From Escherichia sp. ESNIH1 (GTDB lineage: Bacteria > Pseudomonadota > Gammaproteobacteria > Enterobacterales > Enterobacteriaceae), in contig PQKR01000001.1 in the NCBI GenBank assembly GCA_002918705.1, positions 434,001 through 498,000 on the forward strand: a DNA stretch of 64,000 nucleotides. Reading direction: 5' to 3'. The first letter of the stretch is position 1. Each line of letters opens with the position of its first letter. The notes under the pieces were generated by a model. It was not told the origin of the DNA, did no database searches, and was given only the letters and a program-made list of their open reading frames with translations. The position numbers and the translations under genes are program-made. Positions 17,348 through 26,166 of the stretch are shown here, piece after piece.

Positions 17348-19498
17348 ATGGATAATAAAAAGCTACTCAAGCACATACCCTGGATGATCCTCGGGATCAT
17401 CGGTGCTTTCTGTCTGGCGGTTGTCGCCTTACGGCGGGGTGAAAACGTAAGCGCCCTGTGGATCGTCGTCGCGTCGGTCTCTGTTTACCTCGTTGCTTAC
17501 CGCTACTACAGCCTCTACATCGCGCAGAAGGTCATGAAGCTCGACCCGACCCGCGCCACCCCGGCGGTCATTAACAATGACGGCCTGAACTACGTCCCGA
17601 CCAACCGTAACGTGCTGTTTGGTCACCACTTTGCCGCTATCGCCGGGGCAGGCCCGCTGGTCGGCCCGGTGCTGGCCGCGCAGATGGGCTACCTGCCCGG
17701 TACGCTCTGGCTGCTGGCAGGCGTGGTGCTGGCCGGTGCGGTGCAGGACTTTATGGTGCTGTTTATCTCCTCCCGCCGTAACGGTGCTTCTCTCGGGGAG
17801 ATGATCAAAGAGGAGATGGGTCCGGTGCCGGGTACTATCGCCCTCTTCGGCTGCTTCCTGATCATGATCATCATCCTCGCCGTACTGGCGCTGATCGTCG
17901 TTAAGGCGCTGGCAGAAAGCCCGTGGGGCGTCTTCACCGTCTGCTCCACCGTGCCGATCGCGCTGTTTATGGGGATCTACATGCGATTCCTGCGCCCGGG
18001 CCGCGTGGGCGAAGTGTCGGTGATTGGTATCGTGCTGCTGGTGGCGTCCATCTACTTCGGCGGCGTGATTGCGGCCGACCCGTACTGGGGCCCGGCGTTG
18101 ACCTTTAAAGACACCACCATCACCTTCACCCTGATTGGCTATGCGTTTGTCTCCGCCCTGCTGCCGGTGTGGCTGATCCTCGCCCCGCGTGACTACCTGG
18201 CGACCTTCCTGAAGATCGGCGTTATTGTCGGCCTGGCGATTGGCATCGTGATCCTCAACCCAGAGCTGAAGATGCCGGCCCTGACCCAGTACATTGACGG
18301 TACCGGTCCGCTGTGGAAAGGCGCGCTCTTCCCGTTCCTGTTTATCACCATCGCCTGCGGGGCCGTCTCTGGCTTCCATGCGCTGATCGCATCCGGTACC
18401 ACACCGAAGCTGCTGGCCTGTGAAACCGACGCCCGCTTTATCGGCTACGGCGCGATGCTGATGGAGTCTTTCGTGGCGATTATGGCGCTGGTGGCGGCCT
18501 CGATTATCGAGCCGGGCCTCTACTTCGCCATGAACACCCCGCCTGCCGGTCTGGGTATCGTGATGCCGAATCTGCATGAGCTGGGCAGCGCGAACGCCCC
18601 GGCGATCATGGCGCAGCTGCAAGACGTCACTGCCCATGCGGCCGCTACGGTCAGCTCATGGGGCTTTGTCATCACTCCCGATCAGATCCTGCAAACCGCG
18701 AAGGATATCGGCGAGCCGTCCGTGCTGAACCGCGCCGGCGGTGCACCGACGCTGGCGGTGGGTATCGCCCACGTGTTCCACAAAATTCTGCCGTGGGCGG
18801 ACATGGGCTTCTGGTACCACTTCGGCATTCTGTTCGAAGCGCTGTTTATCCTTACCGCGCTGGATGCCGGGACCCGCTCCGGCCGCTTTATGCTACAGGA
18901 TCTGCTGGGTAACTTTGTGCCGTTCCTGAAGAAAACCGACTCTCTGGTAGCGGGCATTGTCGGTACCGCAGGCTGCGTCGGCCTCTGGGGCTACCTGCTC
19001 TATCAGGGCGTGGTCGATCCGCTGGGCGGCGTGAAGAGCCTGTGGCCGCTGTTCGGCATCTCCAACCAGATGCTGGCCGCCGTGGCGCTGGTGCTGGGTA
19101 CCGTGGTGCTGATTAAGATGCAACGCACCAAATACATCTGGGTCACCGTGGTTCCGGCGGTCTGGCTGCTGATCTGCACCACCTGGGCGCTGGGGCTGAA
19201 GCTGTTCAGCGACAACCCGCAGATGGAAGGCTTCTTCTATATGGCGAACCAGTACAAAGCACGTATTGCCGCCGGTGGCGAGCTGACCGCGCAGGAAGTG
19301 GCAAACATGAACCACATCGTGGTGAACAACTACACCAACGCCGGTCTGAGCATCCTCTTCCTGGTGGTGGTGTACAGCATCATCTTCTACGGTTTCAAAA
19401 CCTGGATGAAGACCCGCAACAGCACGATCCGCACGGATAAAGAGACGCCGTACGTGCCGGTGCCGGAAGGTGGCGTGAAGACCTCTTCACACCATTAA
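17348..19498 (+). CDS. btsT: Pyruvate/proton symporter BtsT (CstA family)
   Basis: BtsT is a high-affinity pyruvate importer in the inner membrane, controlled in E. coli by the BtsS/BtsR two-component system and CRP. The 716-residue protein is the same length as E. coli BtsT (YjiY) and near-identical over long stretches. It has about 18 membrane segments and CstA-family motifs such as GHHFAAIAGAGPLVGPVLAAQMGYLPG. It is divergent from tsr across 312 bases and followed by yjiX and yjiA. btsS/btsR are not in the window. Confidence 0.96.
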   Translation: MDNKKLLKHIPWMILGIIGAFCLAVVALRRGENVSALWIVVASVSVYLVAYRYYSLYIAQKVMKLDPTRATPAVINNDGLNYVPTNRNVLFGHHFAAIAGAGPLVGPVLAAQMGYLPGTLWLLAGVVLAGAVQDFMVLFISSRRNGASLGEMIKEEMGPVPGTIALFGCFLIMIIILAVLALIVVKALAESPWGVFTVCSTVPIALFMGIYMRFLRPGRVGEVSVIGIVLLVASIYFGGVIAADPYWGPALTFKDTTITFTLIGYAFVSALLPVWLILAPRDYLATFLKIGVIVGLAIGIVILNPELKMPALTQYIDGTGPLWKGALFPFLFITIACGAVSGFHALIASGTTPKLLACETDARFIGYGAMLMESFVAIMALVAASIIEPGLYFAMNTPPAGLGIVMPNLHELGSANAPAIMAQLQDVTAHAAATVSSWGFVITPDQILQTAKDIGEPSVLNRAGGAPTLAVGIAHVFHKILPWADMGFWYHFGILFEALFILTALDAGTRSGRFMLQDLLGNFVPFLKKTDSLVAGIVGTAGCVGLWGYLLYQGVVDPLGGVKSLWPLFGISNQMLAAVALVLGTVVLIKMQRTKYIWVTVVPAVWLLICTTWALGLKLFSDNPQMEGFFYMANQYKARIAAGGELTAQEVANMNHIVVNNYTNAGLSILFLVVVYSIIFYGFKTWMKTRNSTIRTDKETPYVPVPEGGVKTSSHH

Positions 19499-19514
19499 TC
19501 GAACGTAACGGAAC

Positions 19515-19540
19515 GCCGGATGGCGCTGCGCTTATCCGGC
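19515..19540. repeat. REP element after btsT
   Basis: GCCGGAT and ATCCGGC arms flank GGCGCTGCGCTT, the REP pattern in the opposite orientation to the copies at 1.5 and 15.3 kb. A terminator-like hairpin follows at once. Confidence 0.8.
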
Positions 19541-19552
19541 CTACGTTTTTCG

Positions 19553-19576
19553 GCCCGGCAATCTTGCCGGGCTTTT
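19553..19576 (+). terminator. Intrinsic terminator between btsT and yjiX
   Basis: GCCCGGCA-ATCT-TGCCGGGC forms a perfect 8-bp stem with a four-base loop, followed by TTTT. Because yjiX starts 20 bases later on the same strand, it may attenuate rather than fully stop transcription into yjiX-yjiA. Confidence 0.75.
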
Positions 19577-19595
19577 GTAATATCAGGAACGCCAC

Positions 19596-19790
19596 ATGTT
19601 TGGTAACTTAGGTGAAGCAAAAAAGTATCTCGGCCAGGCCGCGAAAATGCTGATTGGAATTCCTGACTATGATAACTACGTCGAGCATATGAAGACCAAT
19701 CATCCGGACAAGCCCTACATGACCTATAACGAGTTCTTCCGCGAGCGACAGGAAGCACGCTATGGCAGTGGCGGAAGCAGCTGCTGTTAG
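19596..19790 (+). CDS. yjiX: YbdD/YjiX-family small protein
   Basis: A 64-residue protein of the YbdD/YjiX (DUF466) family, whose genes accompany CstA-type pyruvate/peptide transporters. It begins [33 protein letters not shown] and ends in a vicinal Cys pair (SSCC). Function is unproven; a role with the adjacent COG0523 GTPase and the transporter is inferred from conserved linkage. Ribosome site AGGA; it is 8 bases upstream of yjiA. Confidence 0.93.
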   Translation: MFGNLGEAKKYLGQAAKMLIGIPDYDNYVEHMKTNHPDKPYMTYNEFFRERQEARYGSGGSSCC

Positions 19791-19798
19791 GAGACACT

Positions 19799-20758
19799 AT
19801 GACACCCATTGCAGTAACGCTTCTGACCGGTTTTCTTGGCGCAGGCAAAACCACCCTGCTGCGCCACATCCTCAACGAGCAGCACGGCTATAAAATTGCG
19901 GTCATTGAGAACGAGTTTGGCGAAGTCTCCGTAGATGACCAGCTGATTGGCGATCGCGCCACGCAGATCAAAACCCTGACCAACGGCTGCATCTGCTGCT
20001 CCCGCTCCAACGAGCTGGAGAGCGCCCTGCTGGATCTGCTCGACGGCCTCGACCGGGGCGATATCGCCTTTGACCGGCTGGTGATCGAGTGCACCGGCAT
20101 GGCCGATCCCGGCCCGATTATCCAGACCTTCTTCTCCCATGAGATCCTCTGCCAGCGCTACCTGCTGGACGGCGTCATTGCCCTGGTAGATGCGGTGCAT
20201 GCCGACGGGCAGATGAATCAGTTCACCCTTGCCCAGTCGCAGGTGGGCTACGCCGACCGTATTCTGCTGACCAAAACCGACGTGGCAGGCAGCGCCGAGG
20301 CCCTGCGCGAGCGGCTCCAGCGCATCAATGCCCGGGCACCGATCTACACCGTCACCCACGGCGACATCGATCTGGCGCTGCTATTTAATACCAACGGCTT
20401 TATGCTGGAGGAGAACGTGGTGCCCGCGACGCCACGCTTCCACTTTATGGCGGACAAGCAGAACGCTATTTCGTCTATTGTGGTAGAGCTGGACTACCCG
20501 GTAGAGATTAGCGCGGTCTCCCGGGTGATGGAGGATCTGCTGCTCAGCTTTGCCGACAGGCTGCTGCGCTACAAGGGAATGCTGTGGATCGAAGGCGAAC
20601 CCAACCGCCTGCTGTTTCAGGGCGTGCAGCGCCTCTACAGCGCCGACTGGGATCGCCCGTGGGATGACGAGCCGCCGCATAGCACGCTGGTGTTTATCGG
20701 CGTCCAGCTGCCGGAGGAGGAGATCCGGGCAGCGTTTGCTGAGTTGAAAACCCAATGA
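19799..20758 (+). CDS. yjiA: COG0523/CobW-family GTPase YjiA
   Basis: A P-loop GTPase of the metal-chaperone-like COG0523 family; the physiological metal target is not settled. The 319-residue protein has Walker A GFLGAGKTTLL at 10-20, the metal-binding GCICC motif near 62-66, ECTGMADPG near 97-105, and a TKTD base-recognition motif (LLTKTDVA). The C-terminal CobW domain includes RYKGMLWIEGEPNRLLFQGVQ. It follows yjiX closely and overlaps the next AraC gene by 4 bases. Confidence 0.95.
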   Translation: MTPIAVTLLTGFLGAGKTTLLRHILNEQHGYKIAVIENEFGEVSVDDQLIGDRATQIKTLTNGCICCSRSNELESALLDLLDGLDRGDIAFDRLVIECTGMADPGPIIQTFFSHEILCQRYLLDGVIALVDAVHADGQMNQFTLAQSQVGYADRILLTKTDVAGSAEALRERLQRINARAPIYTVTHGDIDLALLFNTNGFMLEENVVPATPRFHFMADKQNAISSIVVELDYPVEISAVSRVMEDLLLSFADRLLRYKGMLWIEGEPNRLLFQGVQRLYSADWDRPWDDEPPHSTLVFIGVQLPEEEIRAAFAELKTQ

Positions 20759-21501
20759 CCCGGGATATTCCGCAAACCTTCTGGCGCTCGCCGCTGCTGC
20801 CGGGGGTGGAGCTACGCTCCACCTGGCAGAGCCGCCAGGCATATAAGACGCACAGCCACACTCAGCTGTCGATCGGTGCCATTGTGGAAGGGCAAACCCG
20901 CTGCGTCTGCAACGGTGAAACCTGGCTGCTCTCGCCGGGAGATCTGATCATCATCCCCGCGCATGCCCCGCACAGCTGCAATCCAGTGGACGGACAGCCT
21001 CGCAGTTACCATATGCTCTACATCGAAACGGATTTTCAGCCCGCGCCGCAGATCGTGCGGAGCGGATCCCTGTTCCGTCACTATCTACAAGCCATTGAGA
21101 ACCTCTCTTCTCAGGCAATCGAGACGCTGCTCGCCGCGCTTCCCACAGAGCCCGTTCAGCCTGCAACGCTGCGCCCTACCAGCCTGCAGCTGCAGGAAAC
21201 GCTGCTTGAAAACCTGATGACTCCGCCCTCGCTGGATGCGCTGGCCCACCGGTTTTCCCTATGCAAAGAGACGCTGATCCGCACCTTTAAGCAGGATATT
21301 GGCCTGACGCCCATCACCTTTCTCAATAGCGCCCGAATTGAGTTTGCCAAAACGCGCCTGCGCGCCGGGGCGGATATTGCCGATGTTGGCTACCAGAGCG
21401 GCTTTGCCGATCAGAGTCACTTCCATAAGACCTTTGTCAGCTATACCGCAGCTACCCCGCGCCAGTACGCCACGGGCCGATCAATATCTGACAATAATTA
21501 A
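20755..21501 (+). CDS. AraC-family transcriptional regulator (cupin + HTH)
   Basis: A 248-residue regulator. Residues 20-100 form an AraC-type cupin sensor (SHTQLSIGAIVEGQTRC, GDLIIIPAHAPHSCNP). The C-terminal 100 residues form the two-HTH DNA-binding domain, ending ADVGYQSGFADQSHFHKTF...TPRQY. The start overlaps the yjiA stop as ATGA, so translation is coupled to yjiA. The LysE-type exporter gene 49 bases downstream is a plausible target. The effector is unknown. This gene is not next to yjiA in E. coli K-12. Confidence 0.9.
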   Translation: MTRDIPQTFWRSPLLPGVELRSTWQSRQAYKTHSHTQLSIGAIVEGQTRCVCNGETWLLSPGDLIIIPAHAPHSCNPVDGQPRSYHMLYIETDFQPAPQIVRSGSLFRHYLQAIENLSSQAIETLLAALPTEPVQPATLRPTSLQLQETLLENLMTPPSLDALAHRFSLCKETLIRTFKQDIGLTPITFLNSARIEFAKTRLRAGADIADVGYQSGFADQSHFHKTFVSYTAATPRQYATGRSISDNN

Positions 21502-21549
21502 TGCCCCGTACGCCGTAGGATGGCCTCAGATTTACTCTCTGAGGCCGCT

Positions 21550-22197
21550 ATGGATCTGTTACATACCCTGTTTCCCGCCGCGTTTGCCATGCTGGCGCTG
21601 TCGCACTTTGTCGCCCTGCTCAGCCCCGGCCCGGACTTCTTTCTGCTAACGGGCTACGCTATCCGCTACCGCCTGCGCGGCAGCATCGGGCTGTGCGTCG
21701 GTATCGCCGCGGGCAACGCGGTCTATATCGTGCTGGCGATTATCGGCTGGAGCGAGCTACGGCGCTCGCCCCTGCTGTTTTCCCTGATCGAAGTAGCCGG
21801 GGCAGCGTATCTGCTGTGGATCGGCAGCCATCTGATTCGCAGCAGGCCGGGCAACCTGGCGCTGCAGGGAGTCGATGCTGGCCGCCCGTCGCTGGTGAGG
21901 CAGCTGCTGATGGGGCTGGCTTCGGCGCTGCTCAACCCGAAAAACGCCCTCTTCTACCTGGCGCTGATGGCTTCGCTGCTGGGGTCCAACGTTACGCTGC
22001 TCCAGCAGTCGGTAAGCGGCATCTGGATGGTGAGCGTGGTGCTAATGTGGGATCTGCTGGTGGTGATGCTGATTGGTTTGCCGCCGGTGCAAAAACGCCT
22101 CTCGGCGGCGGTAGTGGTTATCGAGCGCATCGCCGGTGCGGTGCTGATGGGGTTTGGATTGTGGATTTTAGCCACGTGGTTTTTTGCCGGAGCCTAA
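21550..22197 (+). CDS. LysE/RhtB-family amino-acid exporter
   Basis: A 215-residue inner-membrane protein with about six hydrophobic segments and the LysE signature LSPGPDFFLLTGYAIRYRLRGSIGLCVGIAAGNAVY near residues 20-60, plus ALLNPKNALFYLALM near 130. Family members export amino acids or homoserine lactones; the substrate here is not known. I start at 21550 because a TGAGG site precedes it and the hydrophobic N-terminus then matches the family; the frame is open back to 21520. Likely co-transcribed with the AraC gene. Confidence 0.9.
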   Translation: MDLLHTLFPAAFAMLALSHFVALLSPGPDFFLLTGYAIRYRLRGSIGLCVGIAAGNAVYIVLAIIGWSELRRSPLLFSLIEVAGAAYLLWIGSHLIRSRPGNLALQGVDAGRPSLVRQLLMGLASALLNPKNALFYLALMASLLGSNVTLLQQSVSGIWMVSVVLMWDLLVVMLIGLPPVQKRLSAAVVVIERIAGAVLMGFGLWILATWFFAGA

Positions 22198-22230
22198 GCC
22201 CGGCAAGCGTAAATTCCGCTGGGTACGGCG

Positions 22231-22395
22231 CTACTCCACCTCGCCCCGCCGTAGCCCAATATCTTTTAGCTGCGCATCGCTCATTTTTTGCAGAGTACGC
22301 TGTGCCTGATTGCGCAGATGCCATTTTTTGATCGCTCGCCAGAGGATAACAAAGCCGATAAAGGGTCTTTTACCTCTGTTTTCATGAAATTCCAT
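22231..22395 (-). CDS. yjiS: DUF1127 small protein YjiS
   Basis: A 54-residue gene. Read on the minus strand it encodes MEFHENRGKRPFIGFVILW followed by an Arg/Lys-rich segment and a closing MSDAQLKDIGLRRGEVE, matching YjiS (DUF1127, 54 residues in E. coli). The C-terminal LSDxxLxDIGLxR pattern defines the DUF1127 family, members of which act in RNA turnover and phosphate or carbon metabolism in alpha-proteobacteria. GAGGCAGAG lies before the ATG. It is divergent from yjiR. Confidence 0.88.
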   Translation of the reverse strand: MEFHENRGKRPFIGFVILWRAIKKWHLRNQAQRTLQKMSDAQLKDIGLRRGEVE

Positions 22396-22572
22396 TCTCT
22401 GCCTCCTCGCGTTGACTGAAGCTTTATTTTCAGCGAGAGAGACATAAACAATACAGACTCACAAAACGATTTTCTTTTCCATACAGATCGGCTAAAACGG
22501 TATCTGAACAGCGCTATTAACGCGGATCTGTACTGATTTTTTTATCTGTATGGCAAACAGCAAGGATACAGC

Positions 22573-23985
22573 ATGGCACGTTACCAACTTCTGGCGAGTC
22601 TGTTAGCCGAGCGTATTGAGCAAGGCCTGTACCGGCATGGAGAAAAACTCCCCTCGGTACGCAGCCTGAGCCAGGAGCATGGCGTGAGCATCAGTACCGT
22701 TCAGCAGGCATACCAGACCCTCGAAACACGGCAGCTTATTACTCCGCAGCCGCGATCCGGCTACTTTGTCGCGCCGCGTAAGGTCCAGCCACCGGTGCCG
22801 CCGATGTCGCGGCCGGTACAGCGTCCGGTAGAGATCACCCAGTGGGATCAGGTGATTGATATGCTGAAGGGCCACAGGGATAAAGAGATTGTTCCCTTCA
22901 GCAGCGGCGCGCCCGATATTGAGCAGCCCAGCCTGCAGCCGCTCTGGCGCGAGCTAAAACGGCTGGTGCAGCATAACCTTGACGACGTTCTTGGCTATGA
23001 CTCCCTCACCGGTCGTGTGGAGCTGCGGGAGCAGATCGCCCGCCTGATGTTAGATGGCGGCTCCGTGGTGAGCGCGGAGGATATTATCATCACCAGCGGT
23101 AGCCAGAGTGGGCTATCGCTTGCCCTTTTGGCGGTGTGTCAGCCTGGCGATATCATCGCTATCGAATCCCCCACCTATTACGGCACCATGCAGCTTCTGC
23201 GCAGCCTGGGTTTTAAGGTCATCGAGATACCGACCGATCCGGAAACGGGTATGAGCGTGGAGGCGCTGGAGCTGGCCCTTGCCCAGTGGCCAATCAAGGG
23301 GATCATTACCGTGCCGAACTGTAATAACCCTCTTGGGTTTATCATGCCGGACGCGCGTAAACGGGCGATCCTCGCCCTTGCCCAAAGCCACGACATTGCG
23401 ATCTTTGAAGATGATGTCTATGGCGAACTGGCGACTGACTACCCCCGTCCACGGACGATCCACTCCTGGGACATTGATGGCCGGGTCATACTGTGCAGCT
23501 CATTTACCAAAACCGTTGCCCCGGGCCTGCGCGTGGGCTGGATTGTCCCTGGCCGCTACCATGATCGCTTCTTGCAGATGAAGTACGCCGTGCTGGGCAG
23601 CAATGTGCCTGTGACTCAGCTGGCGGCGGCAAGCTTTATCAAGGATGGGCATTACCATCGGCATATCAGGCGGATGCGTCACCTCTATCAGCGTAATATG
23701 GCGATCTATACCTGCTGGGTACGGGAGTATTTTCCGGAAGGGATCTGCATCACCCGCCCGAAAGGGGGCTTTATGCTATGGGTTGAACTGCCGGAACGTG
23801 TCGACATGGTCTGTGTAGCGCAACAGCTCTGTAGACTGAAAATCCAGGTTGCGCCCGGCTCACTGTTTTCGGCATCCGGAAAGTATCGCAACTGCGTGCG
23901 CATCAACTGCGCATTACCGCCAAACGAGAAGCATCAGGCGGTGATGGAAAAACTGGGCAACGCGGTGAAAGTGGCGATGGAGTAG
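22573..23985 (+). CDS. yjiR: MocR-type regulator/aminotransferase fusion YjiR
   Basis: A 470-residue protein with an N-terminal GntR winged helix (LASLLAERIEQGLYRHGEKLPSVRSLSQEHGVSISTVQQAYQ, about 7-48) and a fold-type I PLP-dependent aminotransferase domain from about 110. The PLP lysine lies in CSSFTKTVAPGLRVGW, and NPLGFIMPDARK and FEDDVYGEL give other cofactor residues. Such proteins usually act as PLP-sensing transcription factors. Length and order beside yjiS match E. coli; its target is unknown. Confidence 0.94.
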   Translation: MARYQLLASLLAERIEQGLYRHGEKLPSVRSLSQEHGVSISTVQQAYQTLETRQLITPQPRSGYFVAPRKVQPPVPPMSRPVQRPVEITQWDQVIDMLKGHRDKEIVPFSSGAPDIEQPSLQPLWRELKRLVQHNLDDVLGYDSLTGRVELREQIARLMLDGGSVVSAEDIIITSGSQSGLSLALLAVCQPGDIIAIESPTYYGTMQLLRSLGFKVIEIPTDPETGMSVEALELALAQWPIKGIITVPNCNNPLGFIMPDARKRAILALAQSHDIAIFEDDVYGELATDYPRPRTIHSWDIDGRVILCSSFTKTVAPGLRVGWIVPGRYHDRFLQMKYAVLGSNVPVTQLAAASFIKDGHYHRHIRRMRHLYQRNMAIYTCWVREYFPEGICITRPKGGFMLWVELPERVDMVCVAQQLCRLKIQVAPGSLFSASGKYRNCVRINCALPPNEKHQAVMEKLGNAVKVAME

Positions 23986-23986
23986 T

Positions 23987-24014
23987 CCCCTCCCAGGCGG
24001 GAGGGGCGTTATTA
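23987..24014. terminator. Hairpin between convergent yjiR and aldehyde dehydrogenase genes
   Basis: CCCCTCCC-AGGC-GGGAGGGG gives a perfect 8-bp stem with a four-base loop, followed by CGTTATTATTT. It starts 2 bases after the yjiR stop and probably ends that transcript. Confidence 0.7.
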
Positions 24015-24024
24015 TTTACTGAGG

Positions 24025-25395
24025 CTATTTGCTCACAACGACCAGCTTCTGGTTCACGAACTCTTTGATCCCCAGATCCGACAGCTCGCGGCCAAAGCCG
24101 GAGCGCTTGACGCCGCCGAACGGCAGCTCCGGTGCGGTATCGGTCAGGGAGTTGATGTAAACCATCCCGGTCTCAATCCGTGACGCCAGCGCTTTCGCCC
24201 GGTCGATATTCTGGCTAAAGATGGAGCCACCCAGGCCGTAGTTTGAGTCGTTCGCCAGCTTCACCACTTCGTCGTCATCTTTCACCACGTAGATCTGCGC
24301 TACCGGGCCAAAGAACTCTTCGAAATAGGCCGGATTGTCGCGGGTGATGTGGGTCAGGATCGTCGGCTCGAAGAAGTTACCTTCGCGCTCAACGGGCTTA
24401 CCGCCAAGATGCAGCTTCGCGCCGTTTTTCACCGCCTCGTTAACCTGTTTGGTTAGCGTTTCCAGCGCGTCTTTAGACGATAGCGGGCCCAGGGTCGTGG
24501 ACTCATCCATCGGGTCACCGATCTTCACCTGGCGGAAGGCGTCGGTATATTTCTCCAGGAACTTATCGGCGATTGACTCCTGCACAATAAAGCGCTTCGC
24601 GGCGGTACAGACCTGCCCGGCATTTTGCAGTCGCGCCGTGACGCCCACCTCAACGGCTTTATCCAGGTCGCTGTCGTCCAGCACCACAAACACATCGTTA
24701 CCGCCCAGCTCCAGGGTCGCTTTTTTCAGCTTTTTGGCTGCCTGCGCCGCGACTGCGCTGCCTGCCGTTTCAGAGCCGGTCAGCGCCACGCCCTGAACGC
24801 GATCGTCGGCAATGATAGTGGAGACCTGATCCGAAGAGATAAACAGGTTCGTGTAAGCACCGTCCGGGGCGCCCGCCTCCCGTACCAGCTGCTCAAAGGC
24901 TTCGGCACAGTGCGGCACGATGCTGGCGTGTTTAACGATGATCGGGTTACCGGCGGCGAGATTTGGTGCCAGAACGCGCATCAGCTGATAGTAAGGGAAG
25001 TTCCACGGCTCCACCGTCATCAGCACGCCGATGGGGTGATGCTCAACCCAGGCGTCGCCCAGATCGGAGTTGTATTTAACCGGTGCAAGGAAGGTTTTCG
25101 CGTTATCGGCGTAGTAGCGCGCAATGTTGGCGCAGAGTTTGACTTCGCCACGGCTCTGCTCAATCAGTTTGCCCATCTCCTGGGTGGCGATTTTCGCCAG
25201 CTCTTCTGAACGCTCCTCCAGCAGATTGGCAAGCTTAAGCAGGACAGCGAGACGCTTCTCGATATCGCCCTTCGACCATGAGGAGTGGTATAGCGCATCT
25301 GCTTTTTTCAGCGCTGCCTCGACATCCGCATCAGTATGGGACGGGTACTCTTTAACAAGCTGATTTGTGAATGGATTCACTGTCTGATAGGCCAT
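24025..25395 (-). CDS. NAD(P)-dependent succinate-semialdehyde-type aldehyde dehydrogenase
   Basis: Predicted to oxidise an aldehyde such as succinate semialdehyde to the acid. The 456-residue protein has the ALDH catalytic set: EPWNFP near 129, the general base Glu229 in TLELGG, and nucleophile Cys263 in NAGQVCTAAKRF. The closing motif PFGGVKRSGFGRELS is typical of the Sad/YneI branch. I start at 25395, where AGGAGG lies 8 bases upstream; a longer frame to 25470 lacks this. Substrate assignment is inferred from family only. It is divergent from a VOC gene. Confidence 0.88.
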   Translation of the reverse strand: MAYQTVNPFTNQLVKEYPSHTDADVEAALKKADALYHSSWSKGDIEKRLAVLLKLANLLEERSEELAKIATQEMGKLIEQSRGEVKLCANIARYYADNAKTFLAPVKYNSDLGDAWVEHHPIGVLMTVEPWNFPYYQLMRVLAPNLAAGNPIIVKHASIVPHCAEAFEQLVREAGAPDGAYTNLFISSDQVSTIIADDRVQGVALTGSETAGSAVAAQAAKKLKKATLELGGNDVFVVLDDSDLDKAVEVGVTARLQNAGQVCTAAKRFIVQESIADKFLEKYTDAFRQVKIGDPMDESTTLGPLSSKDALETLTKQVNEAVKNGAKLHLGGKPVEREGNFFEPTILTHITRDNPAYFEEFFGPVAQIYVVKDDDEVVKLANDSNYGLGGSIFSQNIDRAKALASRIETGMVYINSLTDTAPELPFGGVKRSGFGRELSDLGIKEFVNQKLVVVSK

Positions 25396-25603
25396 CTCAA
25401 ATACCTCCTGGTTAGCAGTAAAAGATGCTGATAAGGTTAATAAGGGTAGTTGAAATGCGTGACGGCGCATGGATTATCCGGCATAAACGGACGGTTCCGA
25501 GTCCCCTGCGAAGTAGAGAATAGCTCAGCGTTTGCGCGATGCGAGGTTCACCTTCTACGCTTAACCACATGGATAAAATTACTGACTAACAGCAGGAGAG
25601 ATC

Positions 25604-26125
25604 ATGAGCGAAGCGACTATTCGCGGTATGGACCATATCGGCATTACCGTACCGGACATCAAGCAGGCCACCACCTTCTTCTGCGCCGCCTTGGGCGCTG
25701 AGCTGCTCTATGAATCCGTCTCGCCCGGCCAGGAGATCGATCAGAACGCCCAGCAGCACACGCTGCGCCTTGCCCCAGGTACGCAAGTGAAAGCGGTAAG
25801 AATGCTGAAGCTGCACAATGGTCCGGGCATCGAGCTGTTTGAGATGCTGGGGCCAGATCAGGATCGCCCCCCACGGGCCAGTGACTATGGCTTACAGCAC
25901 TTTGCGGTCTACACCGATAACATTGAGCAGGCAACGCAGCGCTTCGAAGAGGCTGGCGGCAAGATGTTCACCGAGCCCAAACCGCTTACTTTCCCTACCG
26001 AGTACGGCGACGGCAATCAGTTCTGCTACGGCAGCACGCCCTGGGGCGGCATCATTGAATTTATCTCGCGTCCCTCACCGATGCCCTACGAGAAAGAGAC
26101 CCCTTCACGGCGCTGGAAACCCTGA
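25604..26125 (+). CDS. VOC (glyoxalase/dioxygenase) superfamily protein
   Basis: A 173-residue vicinal-oxygen-chelate protein. Candidate metal ligands are His11 in RGMDHIGITVPD, His in GLQHFAVYTDN near 91, and Glu in GIIEFISRP near 149, the usual His/His/Glu arrangement. Two beta-alpha-beta-beta-beta modules fit the length. Substrate unknown; members include lactoylglutathione lyases and aromatic-ring dioxygenases. A GGAG site precedes the ATG. It may be co-transcribed with yjiN 41 bases downstream. Confidence 0.85.
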   Translation: MSEATIRGMDHIGITVPDIKQATTFFCAALGAELLYESVSPGQEIDQNAQQHTLRLAPGTQVKAVRMLKLHNGPGIELFEMLGPDQDRPPRASDYGLQHFAVYTDNIEQATQRFEEAGGKMFTEPKPLTFPTEYGDGNQFCYGSTPWGGIIEFISRPSPMPYEKETPSRRWKP

Positions 26126-26166
26126 TCGGGATTTCTATTTAGTCGTCAGGGATCTATGATGAGTAG

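Noticed and set aside
17429-18637. A 402-codon open frame on the minus strand opposite btsT
   Set aside because: It lies wholly within the highly conserved btsT gene, has a His/Gln/Arg-rich composition typical of antisense reading of GC-rich genes, and no ribosome site.
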